DNA of 11,116 bases from JBBQHX01 sp038324385 (GTDB taxonomy: Bacteria; Gemmatimonadota; Gemmatimonadetes; Gemmatimonadales; Gemmatimonadaceae), in NCBI GenBank assembly GCA_038324385.1, contig JBBQHX010000107.1, forward strand, positions 1 through 11,116, written 5' to 3'. Every line of letters starts with the position of its first letter. The first letter of the stretch is position 1. The notes below the pieces were generated by a model, which worked only from the letters and a program-made list of their open reading frames with translations, ran no database searches and was not told where the DNA came from. Both the position numbers and the translations under genes were made by a program. Shown one piece after another: positions 7,025 through 11,116 of the stretch.

Positions 7025-7043
7025 TTCCGCCCCCCGCTGTCAA
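7015..7043 (-). promoter_or_regulatory. Predicted argC promoter, transcript start at the GTG codon
   Basis: On the minus strand a perfect -35 TTGACA (7038-7043) is separated by exactly 17 bases from a -10-like TATGCA (7015-7020). Counting from the -10, the transcription start falls at about 7008, the first base of the argC GTG codon. The -10 matches the consensus at only three of six positions. The promoter lies between argR and argC, so argC-argB-argD-argA could be transcribed without argR. Confidence 0.6.
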
Positions 7044-7059
7044 CCGAGCGGAGTCAGCC

Positions 7060-7518
7060 TCAGCGTTCGCCGGCGATCGTGCGGAGGCGGCGCATCGTTC
7101 GGTCCCGGGCCGTCGCCGACCGGCAGATGAGCAGAATGGTGTCGTCGCCCGCGATCGTCCCGACCACATCGGGCCATTCCTCGACGTCCAGCGCCTCGGC
7201 GATCGCGTTGGCCCCCCCGCGCAGCGTATGAATGACCACCAGCTCCCCCACCCCGTCGACGCCGTTGTAGAGCTGGGGGAGGAGGACGTCGAGCACCGGG
7301 CGGCCGGTGTCGGTCTCGCTGTTCGAGAGTGCGTACCGAACCCCGTCCTCGGTCGGAATCCGGGCGACGCGGAGGTCGCGCAGATCGCGCGACAGGGTGG
7401 ATTGGGTGACCTCCCACCCGCGAGCCTTCAGCAACTCGCGCAGCTCTTCCTGGCTGGCGATCGCGCGGCCGAGGATGAGTTCCCGAATGATGTCCTGACG
7501 CTCGCGCTTGCTGGTCAT
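7060..7518 (-). CDS. argR: Arginine repressor
   Basis: This 152-residue protein is the arginine-sensing transcription factor of the ArgR/AhrC family, normally a hexamer that binds ARG boxes when loaded with arginine. Residues 1-65 form the winged helix (KRERQDIIRELI, SQEELRELLKARG, recognition helix TQSTLSRDLRDL at 38-49). Residues 80-150 form the arginine-binding and oligomerisation domain, with GGANAIAEALD at 101-111 and GTIAGDDTILL at 120-130, whose GDD motif contacts arginine. ATG at 7518 is chosen because the homology begins exactly there; the upstream codons are Arg/Pro-rich and unlike the family. It is transcribed towards argC and divergently from argG. A 5-bp dyad (GAGAG-AATAG-CTCTC, 7522-7536) sits just before the start; no Shine-Dalgarno is visible. 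Confidence 0.97.
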   Translation of the reverse strand: MTSKRERQDIIRELILGRAIASQEELRELLKARGWEVTQSTLSRDLRDLRVARIPTEDGVRYALSNSETDTGRPVLDVLLPQLYNGVDGVGELVVIHTLRGGANAIAEALDVEEWPDVVGTIAGDDTILLICRSATARDRTMRRLRTIAGER

Positions 7519-7608
7519 GCAGAGAGAATAGCTCTCGCGGCGCGCCCGGCGGAAGGCAGCGGGCATCCGGGGCGGCGACGGCCGGCGCGCCGGATTCGGG
7601 GACACCGG

Positions 7609-7637
7609 TTGACGCAGGTGCGTAAGCGGACTAAATA
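7609..7637 (+). promoter_or_regulatory. Predicted argG promoter
   Basis: TTGACG (7609-7614) and TAAATA (7632-7637) are separated by 17 bases, the optimal sigma70-type spacing. The predicted transcription start is near 7644, giving a leader of about 48 bases before argG. The -35 matches five of six consensus bases and the -10 three of six. It lies in the 173-base divergent region between argR and argG. I found no equally convincing promoter for argR, only a TATTCT close to its start codon. Confidence 0.6.
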
Positions 7638-7648
7638 TGCAGCGCTGC

Positions 7649-7662
7649 TGAATATCTATTCC
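7649..7662. promoter_or_regulatory. ARG-box-like ArgR operator at argG
   Basis: The site reads TGAATATCTATTCC, again TGAAT-N4-ATTC, and is almost the same as the box at argC. It begins about 5 bases downstream of the predicted argG transcription start, where bound ArgR would hinder initiation or escape. A weak second site (TAAATATGCAGCGC, 7632-7645) begins 17 bases upstream, overlaps the -10, and shares the word AATATGCA with the argC box. Confidence 0.7.
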
Positions 7663-7691
7663 TGTTCATCGAAACGTTTCGCGGAGTGGCC

Positions 7692-8963
7692 ATGCGTACC
7701 ATCGTGCTCGCCTATTCGGGCGGCCTCGACACCTCGATCATCGGTCCCTGGCTGCGCGAGCACTACGACGCGCGCGTCGTCTGCGTCGCCGCGGATGTCG
7801 GCCAGGGTGGTGAGGAACTCGAAGGCGTGCGCCAGAAGGCGCTCGCCTCCGGCGCCGATGAGTGCTACGTGGAAGATCTCCGTCTCGAGTTCGTGCGCGA
7901 CTTCATCTTCCCAATGCTGCGCGCCGGGGCGGTCTATAACCGCAAGTATCTGCTCGGCACCTCGATAGCCCGCCCGCTCATCGCGCGGCGGCAGGTCGAG
8001 GTCGCCCGCCAGGTCGGCGCCGACGCGCTCGCCCACGGCTGCACGGGGAAGGGGAACGACCAGGTCCGCTTCGAGCTGACCTACGCCGCCTTCGCCCCCG
8101 AGCTGCCCGTGATCGCGCCGTGGCGGGAGTGGGACATCCGGAGCCGCGAGGATGCGATCGCCTACGCCGCCTCGCGCGACATTCCGGTCACCGCGACGGT
8201 CGCCAAGATCTATTCGCGCGACCGCAACATCTGGCACATCTCCCACGAGGGCGGCGTACTCGAGGATCCGAACGCCGCGCCGCCGGACGACGTCTTCATG
8301 TTGTCGACGTCGCCGGAGCGCGCCCCGGATGCCCCCGAAGAGGTGGTGATCACCTTCGAGCGTGGCACCCCGGTGGCGGTGAACGGCGAGCGGCTCGGGC
8401 CCGTCGAGTTGCTGCTCGCGCTCAACGAGATCGGCGGCCGCCACGGTGTCGGCCGCATCGATCTGGTCGAGGACCGGATGGTCGGCATGAAGTCGCGCGG
8501 CATTTATGAAACGCCGGGCGGAACGCTCCTCTACAGCGCGCACAGCGAGCTCGAGATGATCGTGCTCGACCGTCGCATGCTGGCGGCCAAGGACGCGATG
8601 GCCCCGCGCTATGCGGATCTGGTGTACGAGGGCCGCTGGTGGACGACCGAGCGCGAAGCCTACGACGCCTTCGTCAATGTGACGCAGGAGCGGGTCTCGG
8701 GCGACGTCACGCTGCGCCTATTCAAGGGAAGCGCCCAGGTCATCGGCCGCACGAGTCCGCACGCGCTGTACGACGAGCGATTCGTGACGTTCGGCGAGGA
8801 CGATGTTTACGAGCAGTCGGACGCGGCCGGATTCATCCGCCTGTTCGCGCTGCCGGCGCGCGTGCGCGCGCTGAAGGACATGGAGGCGGCGGGGCAGAGC
8901 ATCGCCGCGCCCGAGCCGATCGCCGAGAAGGCCGAGGACGACGCGGCGCTCGTCGGAGTCTGA
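7692..8963 (+). CDS. argG: Argininosuccinate synthase
   Basis: This enzyme condenses citrulline and aspartate with ATP to give argininosuccinate, the penultimate step of arginine synthesis. The 423 residues begin with the N-type ATP pyrophosphatase loop AYSGGLDTS at 7-15, followed by YLLGTSIARPLIA at 86-98 and the signature GCTGKGNDQVRFE at 116-128. The synthetase domain carries VGMKSRGIYETPGGTLLY. It is slightly longer than the usual ~400 residues because of an Ala/Glu-rich tail after residue 400. ATG at 7692 has GGAG at 7683-7686 with 5-base spacing; a GTG two codons upstream is possible but overlaps that site. It leads a two-gene unit with argH, 52 bases downstream. Confidence 0.98.
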   Translation: MRTIVLAYSGGLDTSIIGPWLREHYDARVVCVAADVGQGGEELEGVRQKALASGADECYVEDLRLEFVRDFIFPMLRAGAVYNRKYLLGTSIARPLIARRQVEVARQVGADALAHGCTGKGNDQVRFELTYAAFAPELPVIAPWREWDIRSREDAIAYAASRDIPVTATVAKIYSRDRNIWHISHEGGVLEDPNAAPPDDVFMLSTSPERAPDAPEEVVITFERGTPVAVNGERLGPVELLLALNEIGGRHGVGRIDLVEDRMVGMKSRGIYETPGGTLLYSAHSELEMIVLDRRMLAAKDAMAPRYADLVYEGRWWTTEREAYDAFVNVTQERVSGDVTLRLFKGSAQVIGRTSPHALYDERFVTFGEDDVYEQSDAAGFIRLFALPARVRALKDMEAAGQSIAAPEPIAEKAEDDAALVGV

Positions 8964-9015
8964 CCGCACGGTTGGACACGCCGCCCGTCCGTCATTCTCC
9001 ACCCTCGAGGGTCCG

Positions 9016-10482
9016 ATGCCCGATTCGAAGACGCACAAACTCTGGGGTGGCCGGTTCGCCGGCGGTCCGGCGCCGGAACTCGACGTCCTGAATCGGTCGA
9101 TCGGCGTCGATTTCCGGCTCTGGCCGTACGACATCCAGCTTTCCAAGGCGTGGGCCGTCGGTCTCTGGACGGCCGACGTCCTCACGATGGCGGAGAGCCA
9201 GACGCTCGAGCGCGGGCTCGATGCCGTCGCCGTGCGGCTGGCCGCCGACGAGGCGCCGGTGCCGACCGACGAGGACATTCACACGATGATCGACCGCCTC
9301 CTGCACCTGGAGGTGGGCGACGTCGCCTCACGCCTGCACACGGGGCGCAGCCGCAACGACCAGGTCGCGACCGCCTCGCGCCTCTGGGCGATGGCGGCGT
9401 GCGAGCAGCTCGACGCATCCATTCGCACCCTGCAGACGGCGCTGCTCGAGCAGGCCGACGCGCTCGGCGCGACGATGATGCCGGCCTACACGCACCTGCA
9501 GCGCGCGCAGCCCGTCCTGGCCTCGCACTGGATCCTGTCGCACTTCTGGCCACTCGAGCGCGACCGGCAGCGTATCGCCGCCGCCAGCCGCGCGGCGTCG
9601 GTCCTGCCCCTGGGCTCGGGCGCGGTCGCGGGTACGGCGTTCCCGGTCTCGCGCGTGCTGCTCAAGGAGAGCCTGCAGTTCGCGCAGCTCTCGCCGAACA
9701 GCATCGACGCGGTGTCGGATCGCGACTTCGTGGCGGAACTGATCTTCGCCTGCACGCTGCTCGGCGTACACCTCTCGCGCCTGTCGGAAGACCTGATCAT
9801 CTACGGATCGAGCGAGTTCGGCTTCGTGAAGTTCGGCGACCGCTTCTCGACCGGGTCGAGCATGATGCCGCAGAAGCGCAACCCGGACGCGCTCGAACTG
9901 GCGCGCGGGTCGGCGGCCCGCACGCTCGGCGACCTGACCGGGCTGCTGGCCACGCTCAAGGGTTTGCCGAGCAGCTACAACAAGGATCTGCAGGACGACA
10001 AGCGCGCCCTGTTCGATGCCGTGGACACGATGCTCATGGTGCTCCCGGCGGTCGCGGGCACGGTGGGCGAACTACGGTTCGTGCCGGCGCGGATGGAAGG
10101 CGCGCTCAATTCGGCGATGATGGCCACGGACCTCGCCGATTATCTCGTCAGGCGCGGCGCGACCTTCCGGGAATCGCATGGCGCCGTCGGCCGCCTCGTC
10201 CGAGAGGCCGAGGAAGCGGGCGTCGAACTGAACGCCCTCCCCGCATCGAGCTTTGCCGCCGCGCACGCACTGTTCGGCGACGACGCGCGCGAGGCACTCG
10301 GCGCTCGTGCCTCGGTCGAGCGTCGTGAGGTGGACGGCGGCACCGGCCCGATCGCCGTCGCCGCTCAGCTCGCGGCCGCGCGCCGGGCGATCGACGCGGT
10401 GCCGGAACCGTGGACGACGGGCAACGGCCTCAGCTTCCAGCTCGCCGTCGGCGCGGACGGATTGGTCGGGCTGCGCGCCTGA
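9016..10482 (+). CDS. argH: Argininosuccinate lyase
   Basis: This enzyme cleaves argininosuccinate to arginine and fumarate, the last step of the pathway. The 488 residues belong to the fumarase/aspartase superfamily: KLWGGRF at 8-14, SRLHTGRSRNDQVAT at 105-119, YTHLQRAQP at 158-166 with Thr159/His160, and the flexible signature loop GSSMMPQKRNPD at 280-291 containing the catalytic Ser. The protein is about 30 residues longer than the E. coli enzyme, partly from a C-terminal tail after residue 465. The start at 9016 has GAGG at 9007-9010, five bases upstream. That site sits inside a perfect 12-base palindrome (ACCCTCGAGGGT, 9001-9012). The TGA stop is embedded in an 11-bp motif that is repeated just downstream. 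Confidence 0.98.
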   Translation: MPDSKTHKLWGGRFAGGPAPELDVLNRSIGVDFRLWPYDIQLSKAWAVGLWTADVLTMAESQTLERGLDAVAVRLAADEAPVPTDEDIHTMIDRLLHLEVGDVASRLHTGRSRNDQVATASRLWAMAACEQLDASIRTLQTALLEQADALGATMMPAYTHLQRAQPVLASHWILSHFWPLERDRQRIAAASRAASVLPLGSGAVAGTAFPVSRVLLKESLQFAQLSPNSIDAVSDRDFVAELIFACTLLGVHLSRLSEDLIIYGSSEFGFVKFGDRFSTGSSMMPQKRNPDALELARGSAARTLGDLTGLLATLKGLPSSYNKDLQDDKRALFDAVDTMLMVLPAVAGTVGELRFVPARMEGALNSAMMATDLADYLVRRGATFRESHGAVGRLVREAEEAGVELNALPASSFAAAHALFGDDAREALGARASVERREVDGGTGPIAVAAQLAAARRAIDAVPEPWTTGNGLSFQLAVGADGLVGLRA

Positions 10483-10530
10483 CGTCTGTGTTCCTTGGCG
10501 CCTGACGGGCGCCTGACGGGCGTCTGGCGC
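10475..10530. repeat. 11-bp direct repeats starting at the argH stop codon
   Basis: The motif GCGCCTGACG, which contains the argH stop TGA at 10480-10482, occurs at 10475 and again in two adjacent exact 11-base units at 10498-10508 and 10509-10519 (GCGCCTGACGG). A degenerate third unit follows at 10520-10530. A weak hairpin (CTGGC-GCTATT-GCCAG, 10524-10539) follows and may serve as a terminator, though no T-tract is present. Confidence 0.75.
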
Positions 10531-10571
10531 TATTGCCAGGGGAGTTCGGCGGCCGGTCTGACGGAAGCTGG

Positions 10572-10864
10572 GTTGAACCGCGGAGGACGCGGAGGACGCA
10601 GAGGACTGCTCGCGGGGGCGAGACCCGGCTCGGCGCGTCAAAGGTGTCGCGGTGTTGAGCGTGACGCGTTTTGAGGGGAACAGCACCGCTAGCGATCGGT
10701 TAGGCGCCACTTGGGCGACGATGCTGACGCGGCGGTGCTGTTCCCGTTTGCGCTCGTGGTGCGTTCGTCGCACGCAGCTACCGACTCCGTTAAGCCAGGC
10801 TCCCGTCGCGCGAGCCAACCTCTGGGGCTGTTCTCTGCGTCCTCTGCGTCCTCTGCGGTTCAAC
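10572..10864. mobile_element. 293-bp foldback element with 35-bp inverted arms
   Basis: The two ends (10572-10606 and 10830-10864) are inverted copies of each other with 32 of 35 bases identical. Each begins GTTGAACCGC from the outside and continues as three 9-base units of GCGGAGGAC type. Between the arms are further perfect inverted repeats: 7 bp at 10608-10614/10809-10815, 7 bp at 10634-10640/10662-10668, 14 bp at 10676-10689/10732-10745 and 5 bp at 10759-10763/10769-10773. The whole would fold into a long stem closing several hairpins. It has no protein-coding potential that I trust and no clear target-site duplication. The best reading is a non-autonomous MITE-like or REP-like interspersed element; a structured RNA is the alternative. 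It occupies most of the 509-base gap between argH and the next gene. Confidence 0.65.
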
Positions 10865-10916
10865 AACGGTACAGCCCCAAACCAACACTAGCCCCAGCCC
10901 CAGCCGGCGACAAAGC

Positions 10917-10946
10917 GGCTTCCTGCCGCACGTGCGACAGGAAGCC
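10917..10946 (-). terminator. Hairpin downstream of the partial barrel gene
   Basis: A perfect 9-bp stem (GGCTTCCTG / CAGGAAGCC) encloses a 12-base loop that itself holds the palindrome CGCACGTGCG. It begins 45 bases after the stop of the partial barrel gene on the minus strand. Only GCTTTG follows in that direction, so the U-tract is weak. Confidence 0.5.
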
Positions 10947-10991
10947 GTCAACGAACAAAACGCTGGACCGGCAAGGACCGGCCCGCCAACG

Positions 10992-11116
10992 CTAAAACAG
11001 GATACCGAAGCTGATCGGCACGAACTGCGCGCTGTTGTCGTCGTTAATGCCGTTGAAGACGTTGTGGATGCGCAACTCGGCGTAGGTCGCGAAGTCGCCC
11101 ATGTCGAAGCGCAGCC
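10992..11116 (-). CDS. Outer-membrane beta-barrel protein, paralogue 3 (C-terminal part only)
   Basis: Reading from the window edge on the minus strand, 40 codons end in TAG: LRFDMGDFATYAELRI...FVPISFGILF. They align with the C-terminal 40 or so residues of the barrel protein at 2548-3099 (GLRF, F-x-EARYHSVF, NFIPILFGVEF), sharing the LRF, E-x-R-x-H-x-VF and F-[VI]-P-I-x-FG pattern and the terminal Phe. The gene is therefore a third member of the same family. Its signal peptide and most of the barrel lie beyond the window. It probably ends at the hairpin at 10917-10946. Confidence 0.85.
   Translation of the reverse strand, partial: LRFDMGDFATYAELRIHNVFNGINDDNSAQFVPISFGILF

Noticed and set aside
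7522..7536. Dyad GAGAG-AATAG-CTCTC before argR considered as an autoregulatory ARG box
   Set aside because: Only one ATTC-like half matches; the TGAAT half is missing, so it does not meet the pattern seen at argC and argG.
7663..7691. Riboswitch or attenuator in the argG leader
   Set aside because: The predicted leader is only about 48 bases, with no leader peptide and no terminator/antiterminator pair.
6685..7968. 427-codon plus-strand open frame across argC, argR and the start of argG
   Set aside because: It crosses three confident genes and the divergent promoter region; no motif is visible and the composition is that of a shadow frame.
7656..8543. 295-codon minus-strand open frame opposite argG
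   Set aside because: Low-complexity Arg/Asp/Gly-rich antisense of a conserved enzyme, with no start signal.
9150..10328. 392-codon frame inside argH in another register
   Set aside because: Arg/Ala/Gly-rich shadow of a strongly supported enzyme.
10072..10866. 264-codon minus-strand open frame over the end of argH and the foldback element
   Set aside because: Its RRGRRGRR and SSASSASS runs are translations of the 9-bp arm repeats; it has no protein-like character and overlaps argH.

Overview
The window is about 11.1 kb of high-GC bacterial DNA from a diderm organism. Signal-peptide outer-membrane beta-barrel proteins, a membrane-anchored diheme cytochrome c, GTG and TTG starts and the style of the proteins suggest a Gemmatimonadota-like bacterium. 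That placement is inference from style and was not tested.

The centre (about 3.3-10.5 kb) is an arginine biosynthesis and regulation locus made of two divergent transcription units. On the minus strand, argR is followed by argC, argB, argD and a GNAT-family acetyltransferase that is probably a short N-acetylglutamate synthase (argA type). argC/argB and argD/argA overlap by 4 bases. On the plus strand are argG and argH. Together they cover glutamate to N-acetylornithine (ArgA, ArgB, ArgC, ArgD), citrulline to arginine (ArgG, ArgH) and the arginine-responsive repressor. The deacetylase/acetyltransferase step (ArgE or ArgJ) and the carbamoyltransferase (ArgF) are not in the window. Both biosynthetic units carry a sequence with the ARG-box architecture (TGAAT-N4-ATTC) at a recognisable sigma70-type promoter. 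The argC promoter appears to start transcription at the GTG start codon, which predicts a leaderless message.

The left flank (1-3.1 kb) holds a diheme c-type cytochrome and two paralogous small outer-membrane beta-barrel genes, all on the minus strand. Between the two barrel genes is a plus-strand beta-barrel reading frame that lacks a signal peptide and looks 5'-truncated. A third paralogue of the barrel family enters from the right edge (last 125 bases, minus strand), so the arginine locus is bracketed by members of one family.

The non-coding DNA is unusually structured. There are 11-bp tandem repeats at the ends of both arginine units, a 15-bp perfect hairpin between convergent genes, and, beyond argH, a ~293-bp foldback element with 35-bp inverted arms (32/35 identical) and several nested inverted repeats. 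That element, a MITE-like or structured-RNA-like sequence, is the most unusual object in the window. No tRNA, rRNA, CRISPR array, transposase or phage gene was seen.
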